DNA of 64,000 nt, from assembly GCA_024397875.1 (NCBI GenBank), contig CP073344.1:797001-861000 (forward strand). Direction: 5' to 3'. The notes beneath the pieces were generated by a model. It was given only the letters and a program-made list of their open reading frames with translations. It was not told the origin of the DNA and searched no databases. The stretch's first letter is position 1; every line of letters begins with the position of its first letter. Positions 8,001 to 14,406 of this stretch are shown here, piece by piece. The position numbers were made by a program, and so were the translations under genes. The stretch is from Amphritea atlantica (GTDB lineage Bacteria; Pseudomonadota; Gammaproteobacteria; Pseudomonadales; Balneatricaceae).

Positions 8001-9867
8001 TGAACATATACAGCTGTGTGCGGCATTCAACCACCTGCATATCTTCATCGATCCTGAGCCCGATGCGGCCAGCAGTTTTGTTGAGCGTAAGCGGTTGTTT
8101 GAACTGCCTCGTTCCAGCTGGGAGGACTATAACCGGGAACTGATCTCTGCCGGTGGTGGTATTTTCTCCCGCGCCGCCAAGTGGCTGGATATCAGCCCGC
8201 AGATGCAGGCCCGCTTTGATATTAAAGAGACCCGGCTGTCACCCAATGAGTTGCTGACGGCGCTGCTGAAAGCGCCGGTCGACCTGATCTGGAACGGCGG
8301 TATCGGTACCTATGTGAAAGCCTCTCAAGAGAGCCATGCCGAGGTGGGGGACAAGGCCAACGACAGCCTGCGTATCAATGGTAATCAGCTGCGTTGCCGG
8401 GTGCTGGGCGAGGGCGGAAATCTCGGTTTCACTCAACTGGGGCGGATAGAGTTCTGTGCCAACGGCGGTAAATCCAATACCGACTTTATCGATAATGCCG
8501 GTGGCGTCGATTGTTCCGACCATGAGGTAAACATCAAGATTCTGCTCAATGAGGTAGTGGCTAACGGAGATATGACCGTTAAGCAGCGTAACGCCCTGTT
8601 GCGGGAGATGACCGATGAAGTCTCAGATCTGGTATTGCAAAACAACTATGAACAGGCGCAGGCGATCAGTATTGCCCACAGTCATGCTCGCCGGGCAATG
8701 GATGAATATATCCGCCTGATCCACCGTCTGGAGGCCTCCGGTAAGCTGGACCGGGAGCTGGAATTTATTCCGAACGATGAGCTGCTTCAGGAACGTAAAC
8801 AGGCGCAGCAGGGGCTGACCCGGCCGGAACTGTCGGTGCTGATCTCCTATGTGAAGGCTGAGCTGAAAGAAGCTCTCAGTGAATCCTGGATCACCGATGA
8901 TGCTTACCTGAGTCATGAGGCGGTTTCCGCGTTTCCGCAGCGCCTGGTGAACGAGTTTGCCGATGAGATTTCGCAGCATCGCTTGCGCTCCGAGATCATC
9001 GCGACTCAGATCGCCAACGGCATGATCAACAGCATGGGGATCACCTTTGCAGACCGGCTCTGCCAGATCAGCGGTTCCGCTTCTGGTGATGTCGCGGCGG
9101 CCTTTGTGATTGCCCGGGATGTCTTCAGCATTGATCAGTTGTGGCGGCAGATTGAATCACTGGATAACCAGGTTGATTCCGCGCTTCAGCAACAGATGAT
9201 GGCTGATGTGATCCGTCTGATACGCCGTGCTACCCAGTGGTTTCTGCGTCACCGGCGGCCTCTGGACGTTGCCGGAACCGTGCAGCAGTTCCGCAATGGC
9301 GTCGAGACGCTCAGTGGACAACTGTCACAATTACTCAACGGTGAACCGCTGAACCTGTGGCAGCACAAACATGATCAACTGACAACGGCAGGTGTACCGG
9401 ACGAACTGGCGTCAATCGTTGCCGGTGCTGACAGTCTGTATGCGTTGCTCAGCATTATTCAGTCAGCGGAACTGACCGGCAGATCGCTACAGCAGGTGGC
9501 TCAGATCCATTTTGGTCTGGGAGAGCGTTTGCAGTTGCAGTGGTTTGATCAGCAGGTGAAAGAGCTGGCGGCAAGCAATCACTGGGAGTCGATGGCCCGG
9601 GATGGTTTTCGTGAAGATCTGACCAGTCATCAGCAGGCGATTACCGTCAGTGTTCTGAGCAACGGTAGCGCAGACCTCCCGGAGGACACAGGTTCTGAAG
9701 CCGGGCGTGACGGTGGTGAGCAGGTCGAACACTGGCTGGAAAAAAACAGTCGGTTGTTAGAGCGCTGGCAGTCTGTGCTGCATGAGGTACGTGGCAGTGC
9801 GCATCAGGACTTCGCTATCATTACCGTGGCGATCCGTGAACTCATGGAACTGGCGCAGGCGCAGTAA
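5026..9867 (+). CDS. gdhB: NAD-specific glutamate dehydrogenase, large type (~180 kDa)
   Basis: 1,613 residues, the characteristic length of the large bacterial NAD-GDH family, which converts glutamate to 2-oxoglutarate and ammonium in catabolism. An N-terminal ACT-like regulatory region of about 700 residues precedes the catalytic core. The core shows VARGGLRWSDR and a lysine-rich GAKGGFVAKK segment, with the nucleotide-binding part around AIGDMAGDVFGNGML and GEGGNLGFTQ. The protein is cytoplasmic. The ribosome site is weak (AAAGG well upstream), so the start could be off by a few codons, although the N-terminus resembles the family. It fits next to amino-acid and organic-acid uptake genes. 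Confidence 0.95.
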   Translation: MPDRLSDKSVLLTPLNDLVIERLPAEMASTVVNFSRYYYQTSTADGLGERSLENLYGATMSCWQFLQKFSGSEPKVRVYNPDLEKFGWRSHHTVIEIVQSDMPFLVDSVRMELNRRNLVIHTIHNAILYVERDKGQLVDFVEPDHKAAQAESVIYLEVDRTSDPTELKAILNSLQSVLENVRIAVADFAPMQAQAQALLDELAQQPTQSDDAEAEAFLSWMLDNRFTFLGYDELTISDDRVQRVEGSELGTLKLHKNAGQGSFSQLQDLRQDERDFLLEPTRLMFVKDYHYSLVHRPAYMDCVVIKRFDDQGNVVGQCRFHGLYTSSVYSEQMLAIPGVRSKAEAVLQRVGFDRRSHNGKELLQIINDLPRDELFLSSEQELLDSAMGIFSLHDRRKVRLLFRKDRCNQFITFLYYVPRDIFSTALRVQVQDLLVRACNASEAEFTTTFSESVLARVQFVLRIDPDNADTLDLSQLEAEVVHVSRDWRDELHSALTDLCGEEQGNRLHHSYGHAFTSAYREHFPALSGVYDIQRIEALNEANPVTMSFYRVLEQSQNVLRFKLFNAGEPLVLSDVIPVLENLGMRVIGEHPYAVNRSDGQQFWMHDFTLISQGTEPVVLEEVKDVFHDAFANIWGGRAENDEFNHLVIGANLSWREVAMLRAYARYNKQIRFGFSQSYIAGTLARHIHVTKLLVALFRARFEPARRGSQKAAALAERISNSIVDALEKVDNLNEDQILRRFLELIKATLRTSYFQRDAAGELKDYFAFKLNPRAIAAIPQPRPMFEVFVYSARVEGVHLRGGKVARGGLRWSDRLEDYRTEVLGLVKAQQVKNSVIVPVGAKGGFVAKKLPTTGGREAFQAEGIASYQIFISALLDITDNLVGGEVVPPVDVVRHDEDDPYFVVAADKGTATFSDIANAIAEERGFWLGDAFASGGSQGYDHKGMGITARGAWESVKLHFRELGKDIQSEDFSVIAIGDMAGDVFGNGMLLSEHIQLCAAFNHLHIFIDPEPDAASSFVERKRLFELPRSSWEDYNRELISAGGGIFSRAAKWLDISPQMQARFDIKETRLSPNELLTALLKAPVDLIWNGGIGTYVKASQESHAEVGDKANDSLRINGNQLRCRVLGEGGNLGFTQLGRIEFCANGGKSNTDFIDNAGGVDCSDHEVNIKILLNEVVANGDMTVKQRNALLREMTDEVSDLVLQNNYEQAQAISIAHSHARRAMDEYIRLIHRLEASGKLDRELEFIPNDELLQERKQAQQGLTRPELSVLISYVKAELKEALSESWITDDAYLSHEAVSAFPQRLVNEFADEISQHRLRSEIIATQIANGMINSMGITFADRLCQISGSASGDVAAAFVIARDVFSIDQLWRQIESLDNQVDSALQQQMMADVIRLIRRATQWFLRHRRPLDVAGTVQQFRNGVETLSGQLSQLLNGEPLNLWQHKHDQLTTAGVPDELASIVAGADSLYALLSIIQSAELTGRSLQQVAQIHFGLGERLQLQWFDQQVKELAASNHWESMARDGFREDLTSHQQAITVSVLSNGSADLPEDTGSEAGRDGGEQVEHWLEKNSRLLERWQSVLHEVRGSAHQDFAIITVAIRELMELAQAQ

Positions 9868-9966
9868 CGATTAACCGGAAGGGGCAGGGGGCGTATGTGA
9901 GTCCCCTGCAACTTCGGTAAAACGGGCCTGGAGACAGGCGGAAAGAGATTAACAACGTACAGAATT

Positions 9967-10194
9967 ATGAAAACACTAAACTCATTTCCTGGGGTAAAGG
10001 TGGTGCAATGCGCACTGAATATTAAACAGATGGCCGCAGACAGCTGGTGGGTTTACCGCCATGAGTTCTGCGGTAATGGCACACTTAAACCGGTCTCCCG
10101 GGTGGTTTTCTTCGGTCGCAGTCGCGATGACGTAGAACGGTGGATCGAAACCCAGCGTCAGGAATCAACGGTCTATATGTTGTCTGACAATTAA
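9967..10194 (+). CDS. Small conserved-looking protein of unknown function
   Basis: 75 residues, soluble, with a tryptophan- and tyrosine-rich middle (DSWWVYRHEF) and a central VVFFGRSRDDVERWI segment. I do not recognise a family. It starts at an ATG 100 bp after the dehydrogenase stop, with a GGAAAGAG ribosome-site candidate upstream, and is followed by a terminator at 10324. It may be co-transcribed with the dehydrogenase. Codon use resembles its neighbours, which favours a real gene. Confidence 0.6.
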   Translation: MKTLNSFPGVKVVQCALNIKQMAADSWWVYRHEFCGNGTLKPVSRVVFFGRSRDDVERWIETQRQESTVYMLSDN

Positions 10195-10323
10195 ATAACC
10201 TTTGGTGTGAACGGGGCTGATTAGCATCAAGGTCAGTCCCGCCCCACCCGAAACAAGCACCAGGAGGGCCGGGTCTTTATTTTAAGGCCTAGCCTTCCGC
10301 CTTTTTAGCGCGGCAGTTATTCC

Positions 10324-10359
10324 AAAAAAAGCCTATGCAGAGATGGTTTGGCTTTTTTT
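10324..10359 (+). terminator. Rho-independent terminator
   Basis: AAAAAAAGCC at 10324-10333 pairs with GGCTTTTTTT at 10350-10359 across a 16-nt loop. The right arm ends in seven T, and the left arm gives a T-run on the other strand, so it may work both ways. It closes the glutamate dehydrogenase region. Confidence 0.75.
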
Positions 10360-10566
10360 CGTTAACAGACAACGGTCATCAGGTGACAGACTCACATGAT
10401 AAAGGAGCATGAAGAGACTGTGTTTTTTGATATCAGCTTTTGCTTGCGCGCTTTGTCGGTAAAATATCTTGACGCTTGCGCGTTATCATCGGATAGTTGA
10501 CCACAGTTCTCAGCAAATCAAGGTGTTATACCGATCTATCACGGGATAGTACGCAGAGTGATTTGG

Positions 10567-10709
10567 GGATAACGCGCATGCGCGTTTACACGGAGCCAAA
10601 TGAAAGGGAATTTTTCAAAAATGTATTTTATTCAATTAGTTAATCGTTTTTTACACGTATTTCATTTCCGTGCATATGCGCACGCGCACAACAACTAAGC
10701 CTGTTAGGC
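10567..10709 (+). repeat. Long imperfect palindrome, attC-like
   Basis: The segment opens with GGATAAC (10567-10573) and closes with GTTAGGC (10703-10709), the layout of attC R'' and R' boxes. In between, the arm GCGCATGCGCGTTTACACGG (from 10575) is matched, imperfectly and inverted, by CCGTGCATATGCGCACGCGC (ending near 10688). The AATGAAA/TTTCATT arms extend the pairing. At 143 bp it is at the long end for attC, and the two terminal boxes are not exact complements. Nevertheless the lipoprotein gene follows GTTAGGC as a cassette gene would. Confidence 0.4.
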
Positions 10710-10756
10710 GGCAATATTAAACAATGGATGTCTTTGAGAAGTTGAAGGGAATAGAA

Positions 10757-11545
10757 ATGGTTAAACTTGTAATTCGTACGTTGCATTGTGTACTTACGTG
10801 CTTATTAGTATTTTCACTTGCTGGGTGCGCAGGTAATCCACCAGTTGATCCAGCGAAGCTGTCAGCACCGCAGCATTTGACATGTGTTTATCTCGATGAG
10901 TCACTCTCTTTTTCGGGAAAATACGGCATATTAAAATATACGTGGACCACTAGATTGGAGCGTGGAGCATATTGGTCAGAAAAAGTTGATGAGAAAGGGA
11001 CATTCTATCGGGCACCGACAGGTGGTATCTGGATTGGGAATAAAGAAAGAGGAGCATATACAAAAGGCGGTACAGCGGATGGAGGTTTCTACGTGCCTCA
11101 TGATAAAAATGAGCCTGTAAAAACATATTCTTACTTGAGTTCAGTTGCTGTACCTCCAGTGGTTCCCCCCCAAAATTATGATTGTTCCAATACTGTATTT
11201 ACACGGAATCCTGAAACTTCAAAAATTAGTGTGGTTACTCTTGCAGGAGCTGGGGCCGTTGGTGGAGCCTTAAATGGCCTCGTTACTCAGGGAATAGCAG
11301 GACGAGGAGTAAGTTATGGACAAGCTGCAGGAGCTGGCCTTGCTGGCGGTGCGATTGGTGGGCTAATCGTCGGAGCCATCATTAATTCTGACGTAGGTAA
11401 AATTATTGATGGCCAAGAAATTACGGATCAAGCATTTGCAAGTAAGCTGAAAGAACTTGAGCGAAATAAGGTGCTGTTAAAGGAAGTAAGGTGGTCTTCG
11501 CTTACTGAGGACGCTCAGCCAGTTGGTGCAACGGCTATGGATTAG
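10757..11545 (+). CDS. Lipoprotein with glycine-zipper segment, unknown function
   Basis: 262 residues from the ATG at 10757, which follows GAAGGGA. An in-frame ATG at 10724 would put 11 charged residues before the signal sequence. The N-terminus is a lipoprotein signal with lipobox LAGC, so the mature protein should be membrane-anchored. A glycine/alanine-rich stretch at about residues 165-210 (GAGAVGGALNG through AGLAGGAIGGLIVGAI) looks like a glycine zipper or membrane-inserting hairpin. No catalytic motif is recognised. It starts shortly after a GTTAGGC core site, as an integron cassette gene would, but the matching attC at its 3' end is missing. A REP-like hairpin lies there instead. AT content is higher than in the core genes, suggesting transfer. 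Confidence 0.75.
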   Translation: MVKLVIRTLHCVLTCLLVFSLAGCAGNPPVDPAKLSAPQHLTCVYLDESLSFSGKYGILKYTWTTRLERGAYWSEKVDEKGTFYRAPTGGIWIGNKERGAYTKGGTADGGFYVPHDKNEPVKTYSYLSSVAVPPVVPPQNYDCSNTVFTRNPETSKISVVTLAGAGAVGGALNGLVTQGIAGRGVSYGQAAGAGLAGGAIGGLIVGAIINSDVGKIIDGQEITDQAFASKLKELERNKVLLKEVRWSSLTEDAQPVGATAMD

Positions 11546-11560
11546 ATTGTTGCCACCCAA

Positions 11561-11590
11561 GAAATTAAAGGGGTTAAAGCCCTTTAACTT
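11561..11590 (+). repeat. REP-like hairpin, copy 1
   Basis: GAAATTAAAGGG (from 11561) leads into a perfect hairpin, GTTAAAG (11573-11579) / CTTTAAC (11582-11588). A second copy at 13466 shares the flank, and its stem has changed on both sides while keeping pairing. It resembles the AAAGGGGTCAGAGCCCTTT-type repeats I associate with REP-associated tyrosine transposases, from memory only. Confidence 0.5.
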
Positions 11591-11661
11591 TCATGCCCAT
11601 GCTGTTGGCTTTATATGTTACACACCCACTGACGGTAAGCCCCAATTACGGAGAATAAGGA

Positions 11662-12249
11662 ATGATGCACAGAATTCAATGTAAATGCGGGGCGCTGCAA
11701 GGCCATATTCAGGGGGCGGGAACCTGCAGTCGGGTTGTCTGTTACTGTGCTGATTGCAGAGGCTTTACGAAGTTTTTGGGCTGCTCCGATGATGTGCTGG
11801 ACGCTCAGGGCGGAACGGAGATTGTGCAGCTGGCTCAGCCCCGGGTGGTCTTTTCGCAGGGTCAGGAGCATCTTGCTGCGGTCCGGCTGAGTGAGAAAGG
11901 GCTGTTGCGCTGGTATGCAGACTGTTGCAAAACCCCGATTGGAAACACTCTGGCTAATCCAAAGGTTGCTTTTATTGGGCTTATTCGTGCATCCCTCGAT
12001 CCTTCTATGATTGAGAAGGACTTCGGTAGCAACGTCGCGGTAGTGCATGTTGATTCAGCCATTGGCGAACCAAAGCCCGTGCAGAAAGGGCTCTTCGGTA
12101 CCATCATGCGATTCATCTGGCTGGTTTTATCGATGCGTATTAGCGGTCAGTATCGACGTTCTCAACTATTTAATGAGTCGGGTGACCCTGTCGTGACGCC
12201 GACGGTACTGACTGCCGAAGAACGTAAGGTTATAAAAGCTGATATTTAA
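11662..12249 (+). CDS. DUF6151-family protein (GFA-like zinc-binding fold)
   Basis: 195 residues. The first half matches what I know of DUF6151: CKCGALQG near the start, then VCYCADCRGFTKFLG and WYADCCKTPIGN. This spread of cysteine pairs suggests a single structural zinc site similar to glutathione-dependent formaldehyde-activating (GFA) proteins. No reaction is established for the family. A possible membrane-associated helix (about residues 155-165, FIWLVL) sits near the C-terminus. Two consecutive ATGs begin the gene, and GGAGAATAAGG lies just upstream, so the start may be 11662 or 11665. It lies among cassette-like genes, but I see no clear attC pair flanking it. Confidence 0.72.
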   Translation: MMHRIQCKCGALQGHIQGAGTCSRVVCYCADCRGFTKFLGCSDDVLDAQGGTEIVQLAQPRVVFSQGQEHLAAVRLSEKGLLRWYADCCKTPIGNTLANPKVAFIGLIRASLDPSMIEKDFGSNVAVVHVDSAIGEPKPVQKGLFGTIMRFIWLVLSMRISGQYRRSQLFNESGDPVVTPTVLTAEERKVIKADI

Positions 12250-12536
12250 AGAGATTATAGTTCTTTAACAAATCGTCTCGATTAAGGGGCTTTTTACGCA
12301 TTAACAGTGAGGAGCTTAATGAACCCTTTGAATTAATGACAAGTAGAAATTATGATTCGGACATGTTACTGGCAGGGATGCAGCCTCTACAGGCACTATA
12401 ATTCTGTAGAAAATCTATTCTTCCCGTTGTTATCCTGCTGATTATTTAAATAATAGTGATTTTTGGTCATCGTGCTTTCAAAGGTTATAGTGCCAAAGGG
12501 CACTATAACCAGCTGTTATATGAGATGGGGAATTCA
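12250..12536. other. Gene-poor spacer with perfect palindrome
   Basis: About 290 bp with no convincing gene. It contains the perfect inverted repeat at 12483-12510 and a second GGCACTATAA (the right-arm sequence) near 12395. The cassette core GTTATAT at 12515 follows directly. Confidence 0.5.
12483..12510 (+). repeat. Perfect 12-bp inverted repeat
   Basis: GGTTATAGTGCC (12483-12494) and GGCACTATAACC (12499-12510) are perfect reverse complements around the loop AAAG. No T-run follows, so it is not an obvious terminator. It sits 5 bp before the GTTATAT boundary of the next cassette and could be part of a compact attC-like site or a regulatory hairpin. Confidence 0.65.
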
Positions 12537-12830
12537 GTGTACGTAGTATCGTTATCTTACAAGGTCGACTTATCCGAAGTAGATAAGTACATAGAGGAAC
12601 ATGTTGCGTTTCTAGAAAAACATTACGAAAAAGGAAACTTTATCGCCTCAGGCCGCAAAGTACCACGAACGGGTGGCGTGATACTTGCTCATGCAGAAAG
12701 CAAAGAGTCACTAATGACTATCTTGCAGGAAGATCCATTTTTTGAAGCGGATTTAGCCAACTATGAAATTATTGAGTTTGTTCCAACCAAGGTGGCTCAA
12801 GGCTTTGAATCACTCAAAAATTTCATATAA
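12537..12830 (+). CDS. YCII-related protein, cassette-borne
   Basis: 97 residues from GTG at 12537, placed because GGGGA lies 5 nt upstream and because YCII proteins begin with a strand like VYVVSLSYKVDL. An ATG at 12525 would add four residues. The fold is a small alpha/beta (ferredoxin-like) domain. The EEHVAFLEKHYEKGNFIASGR stretch holds the family histidine, and RTGGVILAHAES follows. Members are often called YCII or dimeric alpha-beta barrel proteins, and few have known reactions. The gene is bounded by GTTATAT (12515) and its exact reverse complement ATATAAC (12825), which overlaps the stop codon. It is therefore a complete integron cassette. Confidence 0.82.
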   Translation: MYVVSLSYKVDLSEVDKYIEEHVAFLEKHYEKGNFIASGRKVPRTGGVILAHAESKESLMTILQEDPFFEADLANYEIIEFVPTKVAQGFESLKNFI

Positions 12831-12878
12831 CAAGGCAATTTTATGCGGACGCTCCGCTTCGTTGCGCGCCGGTTATTT
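12825..12878 (+). other. attC recombination site (array 1)
   Basis: 54 bp from ATATAAC (12825-12831) to GTTATTT (12872-12878), with an inverted-repeat core of the CGGACGCTCCGCTTCGTTGCG type common in short attC sites. The opening heptamer is the exact complement of the GTTATAT that starts the cassette 300 bp upstream. This is the rule for a cassette whose circular form carries one attC. Confidence 0.8.
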
Positions 12879-12896
12879 GCAGCGGTATTTATCCAT

Positions 12897-13406
12897 ATGA
12901 AAAGAATTATCACATTTTTGATGCTTGCTTCATGGTTGACCTCAAGTGCCGTTTGGGCAGCTTGTGATGAGAACATTACCGAAAGCTCACCTTCCTCACG
13001 CTTCGTTCTTAACGGCGGTGAAGCATATGACCAACAAACGAAACTGACGTGGAACCGTTGCAGTGTGGGTACCACCTGGACGAATGATACTGGTTGCATA
13101 GGGAAAGTGAAGCTATTGGGATTAGATAAAGCAAAACAATTAGCACAGGAACTCGGTGGCGGTTGGCGTGTTCCATCGATTGAAGAACTCTATAGTATTG
13201 TTGAACAGAAATGCTTCAATCCAACGATTAACTCCAGAGTGTTCCCAACAGTGACAAATTTTGGAGAAGGTGCGCCTTATTGGAGTGATACCAACGTTGA
13301 GGAAATACCATCACTAATTTACTTCATTGATTTTATCGATGGAGCAATAGATGGTCACTCCAAAGGGTTTCCACTGGCAGTACGTTTGGTGCGTAGTGAA
13401 CCATAG
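12897..13406 (+). CDS. Exported DUF1566-domain protein, cassette-borne
   Basis: 169 residues from the ATG at 12897, giving a clean Sec signal peptide (MKRIITFLMLASWL, cleavage near VWA-AC). The mature part carries the DUF1566 pattern: LTWNRCSVGTTW, then GGGWRVPSIEELYSIVE, then ending in PLAVRLVRS. This resembles a C-type-lectin-like fold of exported or surface proteins. Several cysteines probably form disulphides. Function is unknown, with a periplasmic or secreted binding role guessed from the fold. It starts 19 bp after the GTTATTT end of attC 12825-12878, as cassette genes do. Its own attC is truncated: an AACAAACC...GGACGG left half is visible near 13424-13455, then a REP-like hairpin. 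Confidence 0.8.
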   Translation: MKRIITFLMLASWLTSSAVWAACDENITESSPSSRFVLNGGEAYDQQTKLTWNRCSVGTTWTNDTGCIGKVKLLGLDKAKQLAQELGGGWRVPSIEELYSIVEQKCFNPTINSRVFPTVTNFGEGAPYWSDTNVEEIPSLIYFIDFIDGAIDGHSKGFPLAVRLVRSEP

Positions 13407-13465
13407 TCTTTTGCTTATGAAAACTGACAGCCAACAAACCAATCAACCGGACGGAAGATACGTCT

Positions 13466-13494
13466 GAAATTAAAGGGGTCAAAGCTCTTTGACC
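13466..13494 (+). repeat. REP-like hairpin, copy 2
   Basis: GAAATTAAAGG at 13466 leads into GGTCAAAG (13477-13484) / CTTTGACC (13487-13494), a perfect stem with a 2-nt loop. Compared with copy 1 at 11561, the stem has T-to-C on one side and A-to-G on the other. This compensatory change suggests selection for structure. It lies where the right half of an attC would be expected. Confidence 0.55.
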
Positions 13495-13559
13495 AAGGAT
13501 TTATATACGCGCTCTTATTCCTTGGTTTTCTAATATCCGGTTTCATCTATGCTGCTACA

Positions 13560-13607
13560 ATTTAACACAGCATTGTGGCTGACAAGTCGCTGAATGCGTC
13601 GTTATGC
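13560..13607 (+). other. attC-like site before the GNAT gene
   Basis: 48 bp opening with ATTTAAC (13560-13566) and closing with GTTATGC (13601-13607). Inner arms ACAGCATT and AATGCGTC pair imperfectly. GTTATGC is the exact complement of GCATAAC found just after the GNAT stop (14207-14213), so the boundary of that cassette is well supported even though this site is short. Confidence 0.6.
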
Positions 13608-13627
13608 ATTGTAAGTGGATGAGAGAG

Positions 13628-14203
13628 ATGGAAATTAAAAACGCTACAAAAGAGAATGCTTCTGATCTGGCCCATCTTATTAATCTGGCGGGCGAGGGTA
13701 TTCCAAAATACCTCTGGAGCTCAATGGCTGAAGAGGGCCAGGACCCAATGGATTATGGCGAAATGCGTGCTTCACGGGAGGAAGGCGGGTTTAGCTACAG
13801 AAACGCACGAGTGTGTGTGGAAGATGCTCAGGTCCAGGGTATGATCATCTCTTATAAACAGCCCGACATCTATTCTACGGACGATATTGACGACTACCCG
13901 GACATCGTTAAGCCATTAATTCTTCTTGAATCGAAAGCACCCGGTAGCTGGTACATTAATGCAATAGCGACCTTTGAGCGATATCAGGGGTTGGGCATCG
14001 CACGGATGTTACTCAAAGAAGCTGAAGAAAGAGCCGTATCTGAAGGGGTCTCTGAACTGAGTCTCATCGTGGCATCCGAAAACACGCGGGCAAAAGGCTT
14101 ATATGAATATCTCGGGTATGAGTCTGTATCATCATTGCCTGTCGTGACGTACCCCGGTTGTTTACACGGCGGTGAATGGTTACTGATGACCAGGAAACTG
14201 TGA
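13628..14203 (+). CDS. GNAT-family N-acetyltransferase, cassette-borne
   Basis: 191 residues with the GNAT fold. The acetyl-CoA binding motif appears as GLGIARMLLKEAEERA, followed by LSLIVASENTRAKGLYEYLGY near the C-terminus, both diagnostic. The acceptor is unknown, though proteins of this class modify small amines, antibiotics or proteins. I prefer the ATG at 13628 (MEIKNATKEN), which begins the first beta strand. ATGs at 13604 and 13619 are in frame and would add 8 or 3 residues. The gene is enclosed by GTTATGC (13601) and GCATAAC (14207), so it is a complete cassette apart from its truncated attC. Confidence 0.85.
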   Translation: MEIKNATKENASDLAHLINLAGEGIPKYLWSSMAEEGQDPMDYGEMRASREEGGFSYRNARVCVEDAQVQGMIISYKQPDIYSTDDIDDYPDIVKPLILLESKAPGSWYINAIATFERYQGLGIARMLLKEAEERAVSEGVSELSLIVASENTRAKGLYEYLGYESVSSLPVVTYPGCLHGGEWLLMTRKL

Positions 14204-14206
14204 AAG

Positions 14207-14235
14207 GCATAACCTGGATGAGCCGCCCCGGAGTC
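14207..14235 (+). other. Truncated attC (left half) after the GNAT gene
   Basis: GCATAAC at 14207-14213, the exact complement of the cassette's opening GTTATGC, is followed by GC-rich sequence (GAGCCGCCCCGG). No matching right half follows. AATAAAGGGGT near 14246, similar to the flank of the two REP-like hairpins, comes next instead. Confidence 0.5.
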
Positions 14236-14366
14236 AATAGACAATGAATAAAGGGGTAGGTATTTCTTCCCTGAAAACGTGTTTGCGCAATCTTTTTTCT
14301 CGGTGCCCTTTGCGTTATCTGTCTGTGTCCGCGGTGGTAAAACGGCTCTTCACGCATCAACCTTCA

Positions 14367-14397
14367 GCAAAACGGACAGAGTGATTATCCGTTTTGC
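14367..14397 (-). terminator. Hairpin after the minus-strand response regulator
   Basis: GCAAAACGGA (14367-14376) pairs perfectly with TCCGTTTTGC (14388-14397). It sits 10 bp beyond the stop of the minus-strand gene ending at 14407. There is no clear T-run, so efficiency is uncertain. Confidence 0.55.
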
Positions 14398-14406
14398 CGG
14401 CTCGCG

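Larger units (their letters stand above)
10195..10756. other. Gene-free stretch with terminator and attC-like sequence
   Basis: About 560 bp without a gene. It contains the terminator at 10324-10359, a GTTATCA core-like heptamer at 10482-10488 after GC-rich TTGCGC repeats, and a long imperfect palindrome from 10567 to 10709 that looks like an attC site. It marks the left edge of the first cassette-rich region. Confidence 0.5.
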
